From positions 1-37,533 of IMG/VR virus record IMGVR_UViG_3300044701_000610: DNA of 37,533 bases, one strand, 5' to 3'. Each line of letters opens with the position of its first letter. Position 1 is the first letter of the stretch. The notes beneath the pieces are model-generated. The model saw nothing but the letters and a program-made list of their open reading frames with translations, was not told the origin of the DNA and did no database searches. Positions 23,159 through 30,999 of the stretch are shown in pieces. This DNA comes from a virus. A program made the translations under genes and the position numbers.

Positions 23159-25381
23159 ATGGCCACTGCCGACGATTACGCAGCGTGGATTGTTAAAAAC
23201 GCGGACAAAAAAGGTACGCCTGAATTTAACACGGTGGCGGCTGCGTACAAAGAAGCAAAAGCGCAGGAACAGGAGGGTTCGTCGCCTGAAATAACCTATA
23301 CGTACCCTCGCGAAGGCAACGAACAGCCATCGGTTCAAGTAGCCGATCAAGTGCCTGCGCCGCGTAACTATGCGTTAAGTGAAGTGCCCGGCGCCATGAT
23401 TCGTAACGCGCCAGCTAGCGGCATAAAATTAGTTGCTGATGTAGCGCAAGCCGTCACCAGCCCTATCCAAACCACGACCGGGTTAGGTGATTTATTAGGC
23501 GGCGTTATGGAGCCTGTCACCCCTAATATCTTGTATGGTGGCGATTCTCGCGAGCGCGCAATAGCAGCCCGCGAAAACTTTACAAAATATTTGGCTGAGC
23601 GTTTTGGCGGCACGGAAGAACTTAAACGAACGATGGCCGAAGACCCTATTGGGTTTTTGGGTGACTTGTCAACAGTGCTTAGTGGTGTTGGTGGTACGAC
23701 CCGTCTTGCGGGAAAAGTGGCTAAAACGCCTGAGTTGAACAAAACTGCGGACGTATTTTCTACCGCCGCAAGATATACAAACCCGCTAGAACCGTTTGCA
23801 AAAGTGGGCGGCTATGTGGTTGACAAGTTTAAAGGCGGCGCAGAGCGTTCTGCCGCTAAAATTGCGCGTGAGGCGGCGGGCGAAGATTTACCAAAAATTG
23901 AAGCACTTATACGCGCCAAACAAGGTAATTTGACCGCGGCGGAAATGTTTGCTGATCTTGACCGCAACCAAATCCAAGCGCTGGGCGAGCTGTCGCGGGT
24001 TAAAGACACCAAAAACTTTTACGCTAAGCTTGATAAATTTCGTGAGCAATCGCGCCAGACCACACTAAACAATCTGGCAGGCGGCGCGACCAACACTGAA
24101 ATTCTAAACAATCTAACCAAATCTAAAGAGGCGCTAACGGACATCACTACGCCAATGCGTGAAACTGAATTAACTGCGGCTAATACGGGCAAGCTAAAGC
24201 AGCAGCTGGAAACCGAAGCGTCTACTCTTGGCACGGTGGCGGCGAATAAAGTAGACGACGTGCGTCGATTTACGGCTGCCCGTCAACGGTTGAACGCGGC
24301 TAAAACTCAGGCCGATCTATCACCAAACGTTAGCGCAGATAGGCTAAAGTTTACTGGCGAAATGGAAGACGCAGCAGAACGCGTGGCCACACGCGCAGCC
24401 GAAGAATCGCGCCTATACGGTGAAGGTTCTCGATTTGCTCAACGCCGGGCGGACAGTTTGAAAGCTGAAGGGTTATCACCTCTGGATACCGACGGCGTCA
24501 TTCGCGATATTAATGCTAAATTAACTAACCCTAAAATCGGCGTTTCCGACGTCAACCGCAAGGTACTGACGGCGGTTGCCGACAAAATTAAAGAGTGGAC
24601 AGCCCGTAACGGCGGCGTAATTGACGCGCGCGCATTGTACGAAATTCGTAAAGATACGGTTACTGAAGTAGTTGATGGGTTGATGGGAGGTAAAGACCCG
24701 AAAACGTCGGCCAAGTACGCGGCTAAGCTGTTGGGTGAAGTGCGTCCGTTGATTGACGACGCTATCATCAAGGCTGGCGGCACAGGTTGGAAAGATTACC
24801 TTGATACGTTTTCGCACGGCATGGACGTCATTAACCAGCGCAAAATGGCGAAGGTTGCCCGCGACTTGTATGGTAAGGCAGATAAGTCTGACTTTTTGCG
24901 GCTAGTTCGAGGCGAATCGCCGGAACTGGTTGAAGAGATTTTTGGTCATGGGCGCGGCGATATTAAGGCCGAAATGGGCGGCAAGTTTAAAGCGCTTGAT
25001 GATGTTGCGAACGAAATAGAGCGCGGCCAAAAAATTAAAGCTGGCGCCGAAAAAGGTGCGGCAGACGTAAAAGACATATTTACCCGCAATCAATTTAAAC
25101 TGCGGATACCGTTTTTTGGCGTCAAAGCCACAATGGGCAACGCTATATTAAGCGAATTGTCCGGCAAAATTAATGCTAAGACGGCAAAAATACTAGAAAA
25201 AGGGTTTGAGTCCGGCAAAAATTTTGAAGACATGCTTAACGAGGTGCCTTTTGGCGACCGCGGCCGCGTATATAAGGCGTTTCAACGATACGGCCCTGAG
25301 ATAACCAGCGGTAAACTCACAGCCTCCGCGTCAATTAAAAACGCGTTGGCGCCGCAAAACCAGAATCAAATGAGGGATTAA
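23159..25381 (+). CDS. Ejection / internal virion protein 3, 740 aa
   Basis: The largest protein in the ejection module begins MATADDYAAWIVKNADKKGT. After a short Gln/Glu-rich linker comes SEVPGAMIRNAPASGIKLVA, followed by long Ala/Lys/Glu/Arg-rich helices over most of its length. This fits an injected internal protein comparable in place to P22 gp16/gp20. No lytic transglycosylase motif is evident. GAGGG precedes the ATG. The fibre gene starts directly at its stop. The DNA is more AT-rich than the flanking fibre genes. Confidence 0.78.
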   Translation: MATADDYAAWIVKNADKKGTPEFNTVAAAYKEAKAQEQEGSSPEITYTYPREGNEQPSVQVADQVPAPRNYALSEVPGAMIRNAPASGIKLVADVAQAVTSPIQTTTGLGDLLGGVMEPVTPNILYGGDSRERAIAARENFTKYLAERFGGTEELKRTMAEDPIGFLGDLSTVLSGVGGTTRLAGKVAKTPELNKTADVFSTAARYTNPLEPFAKVGGYVVDKFKGGAERSAAKIAREAAGEDLPKIEALIRAKQGNLTAAEMFADLDRNQIQALGELSRVKDTKNFYAKLDKFREQSRQTTLNNLAGGATNTEILNNLTKSKEALTDITTPMRETELTAANTGKLKQQLETEASTLGTVAANKVDDVRRFTAARQRLNAAKTQADLSPNVSADRLKFTGEMEDAAERVATRAAEESRLYGEGSRFAQRRADSLKAEGLSPLDTDGVIRDINAKLTNPKIGVSDVNRKVLTAVADKIKEWTARNGGVIDARALYEIRKDTVTEVVDGLMGGKDPKTSAKYAAKLLGEVRPLIDDAIIKAGGTGWKDYLDTFSHGMDVINQRKMAKVARDLYGKADKSDFLRLVRGESPELVEEIFGHGRGDIKAEMGGKFKALDDVANEIERGQKIKAGAEKGAADVKDIFTRNQFKLRIPFFGVKATMGNAILSELSGKINAKTAKILEKGFESGKNFEDMLNEVPFGDRGRVYKAFQRYGPEITSGKLTASASIKNALAPQNQNQMRD

Positions 25382-26269
25382 ATGGCATCTCTAACCCCAA
25401 CACCCAAGCAGCAGTTTTTCGATGCCAACGGTAATCCGCTGGTAGCCGGTAAGGTCTACACCTACGCTGGCGGCACGACGACACCGATTGCGACCTACAC
25501 CGACCAAGCTGGCGGCACGGCCAACGCCAACCCAATCATCTTGGATTCGCGCGGCATGGCCAACATCTGGCTGGAGCCAACGGTCGCGTACAAGTTCGTC
25601 ATTACGGACGAGAACGACGTCACGCAGTACACGACCGACAATATTGTAGTGCCGCTAGACAACCTGTCGTTCGGCTCACCGCCACCAATCGGCGACGTGT
25701 CGCCCAACACGGGCGCGTTCACCACGCTCTCAGCCACGCAGAATGTGACTTTTTCCGGCACCGGTTATGTGCAGATGCCTTCCGGCGCAACAACTGATCG
25801 GCCAGCCGCACCAACCGAAGGTATGCTGCGCTACAACACCACGCTGGACGTGTTCGAGGGCTACGCCAACAATGCTTGGGGTCAGGTGGGCGGGGCAGGC
25901 GCAACAGGTAACGGCGCCGACGAGGTGTTCTACGAGAATGACCAAACCGTCACGTTGAGTTATACAATACCGTCGACCAAGAATGCCATGTCCACCGGCC
26001 CGATCACGCTGGGCGCGGGCTTCGTTGGCACAGGCAGTATCGCGGGCACGACGCTGACGGTCGACACGGCCACCTCGGGCGCTTTAGGTGTGGGGTCGAT
26101 CATTGCGGGTGTCAATGTCACCGCCGGCACCACGATCACAACCTTGGGCACCGGCACAGGCGGTATCGGCACGTACGAGGTCGACATCTCGCAATCGGCG
26201 TCAATTGACGCGATTACCGCAGCGGTTATTGTGACCGTGTCGTCAGGCGCTCGGTGGGTCGTTTTATAA
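25382..26269 (+). CDS. Tail fibre / receptor-binding protein, 295 aa
   Basis: The N-terminal domain ([38 protein letters not shown]) is a common virion-attachment module in phage fibres. A middle segment ([20 protein letters not shown]) and a C-terminal domain ending [11 protein letters not shown] follow. The C-terminal domain matches the end of the 675-aa fibre but is split by an extra Gly/Thr-rich block of about 68 residues (213-280, bases 26018-26221). It is contiguous with the ejection protein stop and begins the tail-tip gene array. Confidence 0.82.
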   Translation: MASLTPTPKQQFFDANGNPLVAGKVYTYAGGTTTPIATYTDQAGGTANANPIILDSRGMANIWLEPTVAYKFVITDENDVTQYTTDNIVVPLDNLSFGSPPPIGDVSPNTGAFTTLSATQNVTFSGTGYVQMPSGATTDRPAAPTEGMLRYNTTLDVFEGYANNAWGQVGGAGATGNGADEVFYENDQTVTLSYTIPSTKNAMSTGPITLGAGFVGTGSIAGTTLTVDTATSGALGVGSIIAGVNVTAGTTITTLGTGTGGIGTYEVDISQSASIDAITAAVIVTVSSGARWVVL

Positions 26270-26279
26270 AGGGTAAATC

Positions 26280-26858
26280 ATGGCATCTTTAGTTCTCTCA
26301 GGCGACACCAGCGGATCGGTCACGCTGTCGGCCCCGGCGGTTGCTGGCAGCAATACGCAGACGCTGGTAGCCACCACAGGTACGTTAGCGCCGATTGTGT
26401 CGGGCACGGCGGTAACAGCGTCCGGCACCACGGTTGATTTTACCAGCCTACCGTCGTGGGTGAAGCGTATTACTGTTTTGCTGGACGGTGTTTCTACAAA
26501 CGGAACATCAAATATCCTCTGCCGTATAGGAACGGGGGGCACGGTCACTGCCACAGGTTATTCGGGAAACACTACAACTCTTACTAACGCCGCCGCTGTT
26601 GCGGTAACAGATGCTACTACCAGTTTAGTAGTTGCTGCGACAACCAGCGCGGCAAATATTTGTGTCAGTACTGTGGTTTGGTCAAAATTAAGCGGAAATA
26701 CTTGGGTCGGTACTTCATCAGGCAGAACAGCCGCAACAGTGGCAACGATAGGCAATGTTTCAGTAACTTTGTCTGGGGCGTTAGATATTTTGCGCATATT
26801 AACCGGCAATGGAACAGATACTTTCGACGCTGGCACAATTAACATTCTCTACGAATAA
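26280..26858 (+). CDS. Tail-tip beta protein A, 192 aa
   Basis: The protein begins MASLVLSGDTSGSVTLSAPA. From about residue 50 it has FTSLPSWVKRITVLLDGVST and ends FDAGTINILYE. Both the PSWVKR segment and the FDAGTINILYE ending recur in the 169-aa protein at 27661-28170, so the two are paralogues. The composition (Thr, Val, Ser, Gly) indicates a beta-sandwich, probably a receptor-binding or fibre-tip domain. AAAGG precedes the start. Confidence 0.78.
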   Translation: MASLVLSGDTSGSVTLSAPAVAGSNTQTLVATTGTLAPIVSGTAVTASGTTVDFTSLPSWVKRITVLLDGVSTNGTSNILCRIGTGGTVTATGYSGNTTTLTNAAAVAVTDATTSLVVAATTSAANICVSTVVWSKLSGNTWVGTSSGRTAATVATIGNVSVTLSGALDILRILTGNGTDTFDAGTINILYE

Positions 26859-26867
26859 GGAACGATC

Positions 26868-27248
26868 ATGGCTGGAACAGTCGTAGCAGATACATTACAA
26901 AGCAGTATTACCGGAACGCCAGTTCAATTTAACGATGGTACGGGCACGCAGATTGGTACGCTGTGCCGTGCGTGGGTGAACTTTAACGGTACGGGTACGG
27001 TGGCTATTCGCGCGTCGTTTAATGTGACTTCAATTACGGATAACGGTACTGGCGACTATACGGTTAACTTTACGACTGCAATGCCGGATGCAAATTATGC
27101 GACTGTTGCTACTTCTCTTTCTGGGTATGCGGATAGTGGAGGGGCGGCATTTTCGCAAACAACTACTCAAACAAAAGCACGTTCTATTGCGTCTACCACT
27201 GGAGCCTTGCAAGATTCCGCTTTGTTATCTGTCTCAGTATTTCGCTAA
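26868..27248 (+). CDS. Tail-tip beta protein B, 126 aa
   Basis: The protein begins MAGTVVADTLQSSITGTPVQ and contains CRAWVNFNGTGTVAIRASFN and NGTGDYTVNFTTAMPDANYA. This pattern is common at the C-terminal ends of phage tail fibres. Here it stands as its own gene, between two paralogous tip proteins. It is likely a fibre-tip module that binds the host surface. AAGGA precedes the start. Confidence 0.8.
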   Translation: MAGTVVADTLQSSITGTPVQFNDGTGTQIGTLCRAWVNFNGTGTVAIRASFNVTSITDNGTGDYTVNFTTAMPDANYATVATSLSGYADSGGAAFSQTTTQTKARSIASTTGALQDSALLSVSVFR

Positions 27249-27257
27249 GGACTAATC

Positions 27258-27449
27258 ATGAACCAACGAATCATTTACCCAACTGATGACGGCGGTGTCG
27301 CAGTCATTATCCCAGCGGGTTCGGTCGAAGCGGCAATGAAAGACATCCCGTCCGGTAAGCCATACCTGATCGTTGATATAGCTGATATTCCTGCTGACCG
27401 CACATTCCGCAACGCATGGACGGCTGACTTTACTGAGGTGACCGAATGA
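27258..27449 (+). CDS. Small tail-associated protein, 63 aa
   Basis: The product begins MNQRIIYPTDDGGVAVIIPA, and its last residues include ADRTFRNAWTADFTEV. It is often paired with a short helical protein like the next gene, in fibre clusters of Burkholderiales-type phages by my recollection. The end overlaps the following gene as ATGA. It could be a fibre chaperone or assembly factor; no experimental function is known to me. Confidence 0.75.
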   Translation: MNQRIIYPTDDGGVAVIIPAGSVEAAMKDIPSGKPYLIVDIADIPADRTFRNAWTADFTEVTE

Positions 27450-27670
27450 TTACGATTGATCTGGACAAGGCCAAAGCAATCACCAAAGATCGCCTGCGCG
27501 TCGAACGTGTGCCCCTCTTGGCTGCTCAAGATGTTGCATTCCAACGTGCGCTGGAGTCTGGTAGCGATACAGCAGCGATTGTGGCTGAGAAGCAGCGTCT
27601 GCGTGATATTACGAGTCAGGTGGATACCTGCACAACTTTGGATGAACTGAGGGGGCTGTCATGCCACTAA
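27446..27670 (+). CDS. Small helical tail-associated protein, 74 aa
   Basis: The start is an ATGA overlap with the 63-aa gene. The sequence (MITIDLDKAKAITKDRLRVE) is helical and ends CTTLDELRGLSCH. It resembles short coiled-coil proteins encoded with fibre genes, possibly an assembly chaperone that acts with the 63-aa partner. Its last ten bases overlap the next gene. Confidence 0.75.
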   Translation: MITIDLDKAKAITKDRLRVERVPLLAAQDVAFQRALESGSDTAAIVAEKQRLRDITSQVDTCTTLDELRGLSCH

Positions 27671-28170
27671 TTCTGAATGGAACTGACGGCGTTCAAGGTA
27701 ACAGCGGCGCATTTATTGCAGAGACTGCTAAATCTGCTACAGGCACTTCGGTTGACTTTACTGGTATTCCGTCGTGGGTTAAACGGGTCACTGTGCTGTT
27801 TGCTGGGGTGAGTACAAATGGCACCAGTCAAGTGCAAGTTCAATTAGGCGATTCAGGTGGTGTTGAAACTACGGGCTATATTGCAACAACCGGAATAATT
27901 ATTACTACCACCCCATCAACGGGTGACATTACGTCAGGCTTTCCCCTTGGCGGGGTTGTTGCGGGAAACATTCGTTCGGGGATAATGACTATAACTGCAT
28001 TAGGATCAAACGTTTGGGTGTGTTCTGCGGTAATAAAAGGTGGTCCAGGAACAGCCGCATATATTGCTGGCGACAAAACCCTCTCCGACACACTCACCCA
28101 AATCCGCGTCACAACCGTCAACGGCACTGATACGTTCGACGCTGGCACGATCAACATCCTTTATGAGTGA
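27661..28170 (+). CDS. Tail-tip beta protein C, paralogue of protein A
   Basis: This 169-aa protein begins MPLILNGTDGVQGNSGAFIA, a usual start of phage fibre-tip proteins. It shares with protein A the segment FTGIPSWVKRVTVLFAGVST and the ending FDAGTINILYE; the middle differs. Domain exchange or duplication is likely. It overlaps the upstream gene by 10 bases and is the last virion gene before the lysis cassette. Confidence 0.78.
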   Translation: MPLILNGTDGVQGNSGAFIAETAKSATGTSVDFTGIPSWVKRVTVLFAGVSTNGTSQVQVQLGDSGGVETTGYIATTGIIITTTPSTGDITSGFPLGGVVAGNIRSGIMTITALGSNVWVCSAVIKGGPGTAAYIAGDKTLSDTLTQIRVTTVNGTDTFDAGTINILYE

Positions 28171-28173
28171 CGC

Positions 28174-28395
28174 ATGGATTCGCAAGTCTTATTCAATATC
28201 GCTGTCGCAATCGCTGGTTTCTTCGGCGGCTGGATCTTGAACAATATCCACAAGTCAATCGACCGGCTGGACACGGACGTGCGCGCCATGCCGCACACGT
28301 ATGTGAGCCGCGAAGACTATAAAGATGACATGCGTGAAGTCAAAGAGATGCTGGGCAAAATTTTTGACCGGCTGGAAGCCAAGCAGGACAAATAA
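28174..28395 (+). CDS. Membrane-anchored coiled-coil protein of the lysis cassette
   Basis: This 73-aa protein has one N-terminal membrane helix (about residues 5-22: VLFNIAVAIAGFFGGWIL). A charged helical part follows (SREDYKDDMREVKEMLGKIF). Proteins of this shape often precede holin and endolysin genes and may be pinholin- or spanin-like. It starts 3 bases after the last tail gene. The exact lysis role is inferred. Confidence 0.7.
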   Translation: MDSQVLFNIAVAIAGFFGGWILNNIHKSIDRLDTDVRAMPHTYVSREDYKDDMREVKEMLGKIFDRLEAKQDK

Positions 28396-28404
28396 GGAGG
28401 TGTT

Positions 28405-28575
28405 ATGAAAAGCTTTATTCTCGCCCGTGCTAAAGAGCCGTCCACTTGGCGCGGTCTGTTTCTGTTTCTTGCAGCTGCTGGCGTGCCCATCGCACCGCAG
28501 ATGGCTGAGTCCATCATTGCCACCGGCTTGGCCATCGCCGGTCTGATCGGGGTCGTAACACCTGATAAGAAGTGA
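28405..28575 (+). CDS. Putative holin, 56 aa
   Basis: The product begins MKSFILARAKEPSTWRGLFL and has two hydrophobic segments (about 17-32 and 37-52) joined by a short turn, then a charged C-terminus (TPDKK). This is typical of small holins that open the inner membrane for the endolysin. AAGGAGG lies 5 bases before the ATG, a very strong site. The stop overlaps the endolysin's GTG start as GTGA. Confidence 0.75.
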   Translation: MKSFILARAKEPSTWRGLFLFLAAAGVPIAPQMAESIIATGLAIAGLIGVVTPDKK

Positions 28576-29084
28576 AACAGAATTTCCGTCAGGCGCTGCA
28601 GGCGGTCTTAAAGCATGAGGGTGGGTTCAGTAATCACAAAGCTGATCCTGGCGGCATGACCAACTTAGGCGTCACCAAACGGGTGTGGGAGGCATGGGTC
28701 GGTCATCCTGTTGGCGAAAAAGAGATGCGCGCCTTGACGCCAGCGACGGTCGCGCGCCTGTACAAGCGCCAGTACTGGGACGCGGTCAAGGGCGACGAGC
28801 TGCCAACGGGCCTCGACTATCTGATGTTCGACTTTGCGGTGAACGCCGGGGCGGGCAGGGCGATCCGAACCATGCAGAAGGCACTGGGCACAACGCCAGA
28901 CGGCGTGATCGGCCCGAAGACGATGGCTGCGATTAAGGCTGCTGACCCGAAAGATCTGATCGCTAAGTTCAGTATGGAGCGCGAGCTGTTCTACAAGGCG
29001 CTGCCAACCTTTGCGACCTTTGGCCGCGGCTGGCTGCGCCGTGTTGATGAGTCCAAGTCACAGGCGATGACGCTGTTGGCGTAA
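28572..29084 (+). CDS. Endolysin, GH108 family muramidase
   Basis: This 170-aa protein cleaves peptidoglycan at the end of infection. The N-terminal domain shows the GH108 signature with the likely catalytic E16 (LKHEGGFSNHKADPGGMTN). The C-terminal domain resembles a type-3 peptidoglycan-binding module (MQKALGTTPDGVIGPKTMAA). Translation starts at GTG 28572, overlapping the holin stop by 4 bases, so expression is coupled. No signal peptide is present, so it needs the holin for release. Confidence 0.92.
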   Translation: MKQNFRQALQAVLKHEGGFSNHKADPGGMTNLGVTKRVWEAWVGHPVGEKEMRALTPATVARLYKRQYWDAVKGDELPTGLDYLMFDFAVNAGAGRAIRTMQKALGTTPDGVIGPKTMAAIKAADPKDLIAKFSMERELFYKALPTFATFGRGWLRRVDESKSQAMTLLA

Positions 29085-29252
29085 CTGCCTGCAGACCTCT
29101 TTGTCGCGCGGTGTCATGTCAGGCGCGATCTCCGCTACACTGCATTGTTCAGGTGTAGGGCGTGGGCGGTCAGGTATAGCGGGCGCCATCACGATAAACG
29201 TGACCGTGGCGATCGCTATCGCGGCGTAGTAGGCAAGAACGAAGTCTTTCAT
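29058..29252 (-). CDS. Small membrane or exported protein, 64 aa
   Basis: The last gene of the leftward operon begins MKDFVLAYYAAIAIATVTFI, a hydrophobic signal or anchor. A Pro-rich stretch (APAIPDRPRPTPEQC) and a charged C-terminus follow. It could be a small spanin subunit or an envelope protein. It overlaps the endolysin 3' end by 27 bases on the opposite strand and starts at an ATGA overlap with its upstream gene. I see no lipobox at the start. Confidence 0.65.
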   Translation of the reverse strand: MKDFVLAYYAAIAIATVTFIVMAPAIPDRPRPTPEQCSVAEIAPDMTPRDKEVCRQLRQQRHRL

Positions 29253-29464
29253 ACGCCAAGCAACCGACCAAAGAACTTCACCACAGGTGACGGGCGATGC
29301 GGCTTGGAGCCAAGCACCACGTCCTGCATAAAACGCTCTTCAGGCGTCGCTGCGCGCTGGTACAGCTGCGGCGTATAGAACTCGCCGATGCGCACCTTGC
29401 CGGTGTCGTACGGTGTCGGTTTTACGACATGCGTATCAGGTACAAATTTTCCTTTATAGAGCAT
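29249..29464 (-). CDS. Hypothetical basic protein, 71 aa
   Basis: I place the start at 29464 (MLYKGKFVPDTHVVKPTPYD), with GGAG exactly 8 bases upstream; an ATG two codons earlier is too close to that site. The protein is Pro/Lys-rich with a helical end (VVKFFGRLLGV). It overlaps both neighbours. Family unknown. Confidence 0.65.
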   Translation of the reverse strand: MLYKGKFVPDTHVVKPTPYDTGKVRIGEFYTPQLYQRAATPEERFMQDVVLGSKPHRPSPVVKFFGRLLGV

Positions 29465-29699
29465 CGTCATTTCTCCTATCTTCGTTTGCGCGGCGAGCCT
29501 CGACGCCCTTCTTTTTTATCGACGCTGCCTCTTCTTTAGTATAGATCGATTTACCTACCATTACGTTGCCTGCTACCCACACCTCTGCCGAGTAGGCATT
29601 GTTCTTGCATGATGGGCACTTGCGTTGCCGCCGGATGCCGCCTGGCTGCTGGGTGGTGTTCACTACAATGGTTCTGCTGCCGCACTGCTGACACTTCAT
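29454..29699 (-). CDS. Zinc-ribbon protein, 81 aa
   Basis: The product begins MKCQQCGSRTIVVNTTQQPG and has two CxxC pairs (C3/C6 and C28/C31), a treble-clef or ribbon zinc site like those of NrdR N-termini and phage Ogr-type regulators. The remainder is charged and helical (YTKEEAASIKKKGVEARRAN). It may bind DNA or host RNA polymerase. The start at 29699 overlaps the previous stop as ATGA, with GGAG 5 bases upstream; a longer frame from 29729 would overlap more. Confidence 0.72.
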   Translation of the reverse strand: MKCQQCGSRTIVVNTTQQPGGIRRQRKCPSCKNNAYSAEVWVAGNVMVGKSIYTKEEAASIKKKGVEARRANEDRRNDDAL

Positions 29700-29851
29700 A
29701 TAGGCTCCCACACCCAACCCATCAGCCAACGCATGGTTAGGCGGTGTATTAAGTTAGGTTTAACGTACACTGCAAACTTAGTTTTCCATGCTGGATGTGA
29801 CCCCGGCATAATCCAGTACCCGATGGGCGGCGAAGGGGGTTCGAGGCTCAT
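29696..29851 (-). CDS. Small Trp-rich protein, 51 aa
   Basis: The gene overlaps both neighbours as ATGA (29696-29699 and 29848-29851), which strongly supports translation. GGAG lies 5 bases upstream. The product begins MSLEPPSPPIGYWIMPGSHP and ends RWLMGWVWEPI. Its C-terminal half is amphipathic and Trp/Met-rich. No family recognised. Confidence 0.68.
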   Translation of the reverse strand: MSLEPPSPPIGYWIMPGSHPAWKTKFAVYVKPNLIHRLTMRWLMGWVWEPI

Positions 29852-30069
29852 TTCGACTCCTTCAAATAGCTGCGAATCTTCTCAATGCTCCAGCCGGTCT
29901 TGTCATAGATGCGCAAAATCATGTCGCCAGATACGCCATGTGTGCCATGCCGCAGCTTTGAAACGTACGGCGGCGCGGTGCCTAAAAACTCAGATAAAGC
30001 TGCGTCGTTTTTTAAATAAAACTCGGCAATAATCGCATCCATCAAAATGTGGGGTATTTTCGGGTTCAT
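29848..30069 (-). CDS. HTH (Cro/C1-type) DNA-binding protein, 73 aa
   Basis: The sequence contains ALSEFLGTAPPYVSKLRHGT, a helix-turn-helix with the typical small residues and Ser in the recognition helix, and ends with a helix reading TGWSIEKIRSYLKES. Its size fits a Cro-like regulator of phage transcription. Possible targets are the palindrome at 7394-7409 or the boxes in 6968-7697. It sits in an operon of overlapping small genes. There is no integrase in the window, so a lysogeny switch is not indicated. Confidence 0.75.
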   Translation of the reverse strand: MNPKIPHILMDAIIAEFYLKNDAALSEFLGTAPPYVSKLRHGTHGVSGDMILRIYDKTGWSIEKIRSYLKESK

Positions 30070-30260
30070 GGTTTGATAGCTCCTGACATGATTTCGACTC
30101 GTTCACGGGCGTCGCGCAGCGCGCAGTACCGCTGGTGCAGGCGCTGCAGGTGCGAGCTGCGACGCTCGTTCAGCTGCTCCTCGGTCAATAGCGCGAACAC
30201 CTCATCTTCCGATAGCGTGGCTATCTTGTCATTCAGTGCGCGCCAGCTTAGCTTCTTCAT
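30066..30260 (-). CDS. Hypothetical helical protein, 64 aa
   Basis: The start is at 30260 (MKKLSWRALNDKIATLSEDE), with AGGA 6 bases upstream; an in-frame ATG 11 codons earlier is less well placed. The protein is charged and helical (LTEEQLNERRSSHLQRLHQR) and ends SGAIKP. The stop overlaps the HTH gene as ATGA. It may be a DNA-binding or adaptor protein; no family recognised. Confidence 0.68.
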   Translation of the reverse strand: MKKLSWRALNDKIATLSEDEVFALLTEEQLNERRSSHLQRLHQRYCALRDARERVEIMSGAIKP

Positions 30261-30402
30261 CTTCAATCCTTTGTTCAATTTTTGCCACTTCATACACCGC
30301 CCGCTGAAATGCGCGCTCCATTTGGTTCAGCTCCCGGTACCGCGCGCGCTCTTCAGCCTGCGCGGCCCGCAGCTTGGCCTTCCAGTAGTCAATTCTTTTC
30401 AC
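30229..30402 (-). CDS. Charged coiled-coil protein, 57 aa, GTG start
   Basis: The likely start is GTG at 30402 (read as MKRIDYWKAKLRAAQAEERA), with GGAG 10 bases upstream inside the preceding gene. From there the protein is one long charged helix (QRAVYEVAKIEQRIEDEEAK). A longer frame from 30453 would overlap the 48-aa gene fully. It overlaps the next gene by 32 bases. Function unknown. Confidence 0.62.
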   Translation of the reverse strand: MKRIDYWKAKLRAAQAEERARYRELNQMERAFQRAVYEVAKIEQRIEDEEAKLARTE

Positions 30403-30535
30403 GCTGTTCGGCCTCCAGCTCGCGCAGGTCATTGGCGACGTCTGAGACGCCATGCCAGTCGCTGCGGGCGATCATGACATGCAGGTAATCGATTAAGATC
30501 TCGCGTTGTGTTTCGTACTTGGTAAAGTCAGTCAT
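30389..30535 (-). CDS. Hypothetical helical protein, 48 aa
   Basis: The gene begins at an ATGA overlap with the modular protein at 30532-30999, behind an AAAGGAGAAGAACAC ribosome-binding segment that recurs elsewhere in this operon. The product begins MTDFTKYETQREILIDYLHV and ends ELEAEQREKN. It is all-helical and acidic, and it overlaps the GTG-start gene by 14 bases. No family recognised. Confidence 0.65.
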   Translation of the reverse strand: MTDFTKYETQREILIDYLHVMIARSDWHGVSDVANDLRELEAEQREKN

Positions 30536-30999
30536 GTGTTCTTCTCCTTTAGCTTGGCTTCGATAGCGCGGGCAAAGGTCAAAATTTCATGGTCACCAGA
30601 TACAGCGATTTCATCTACTTCAGCGTCAGTTAATGTTCTCCACTCACGGTCACATTTGATCTCAACGCCCTCTTCGTCATTTGGGTCAAAACGTTTACAT
30701 CCATCAACCCAGCATCCTGTGTTTATTCTCATGTGTTCTTCTCCTTTAGCTTTGGCGATGGCTGCAACAAGCGCGTCATGCGCCGCCCTATCTCTTGCTG
30801 TCTTGTCCATATTCCAGTGACCTTTAAACGCAACAAGTGCAAGCATCGCGGCAGTTATCAGTGCTTCATTCACCTCATGCAAGCGGCGTAGTTCGGCGGC
30901 AGCTTCCGCCATCAAATCATCGGCTTCTGCGTATAAACGCGGGTCATCGTGATACCCAAGCTCATCAGCCAGCCGCAGCGCATTTGATTTTTCGTTCAT
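30532..30999 (-). CDS. Modular accessory protein, probable two-gene fusion, 155 aa
   Basis: The N-terminal module (ALRLADELGYHDDPRLYAEA...AAELRRLHEVNEAL) matches the start of the 102-aa protein at 33713-34021. The C-terminal module (TDAEVDEI...RAIEAKLKEKNT) matches the end of the protein at 33145-33585. In the middle, the DNA reads like a gene junction: an AAAGGAGAAGAACAC site and ATG at 30732, in frame (AKGEEHMRINTGCW). So it is a fusion of two genes, or a second protein starts at 30732. The modules are common in phages, with no known biochemistry. Confidence 0.7.
   Translation of the reverse strand: MNEKSNALRLADELGYHDDPRLYAEADDLMAEAAAELRRLHEVNEALITAAMLALVAFKGHWNMDKTARDRAAHDALVAAIAKAKGEEHMRINTGCWVDGCKRFDPNDEEGVEIKCDREWRTLTDAEVDEIAVSGDHEILTFARAIEAKLKEKNT

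Noticed and set aside
18405-28170. Diversity-generating retroelement acting on the fibres, as in phage BPP-1
   Set aside because: There is no reverse transcriptase gene in the window. The repeated fibre segments differ at third codon positions generally, not at adenines.
29848-30069. Lysogeny repressor
   Set aside because: The HTH protein is only 73 aa with no dimerisation or cleavage domain, and no integrase or att sites are visible. A Cro-like or other regulator is more likely.
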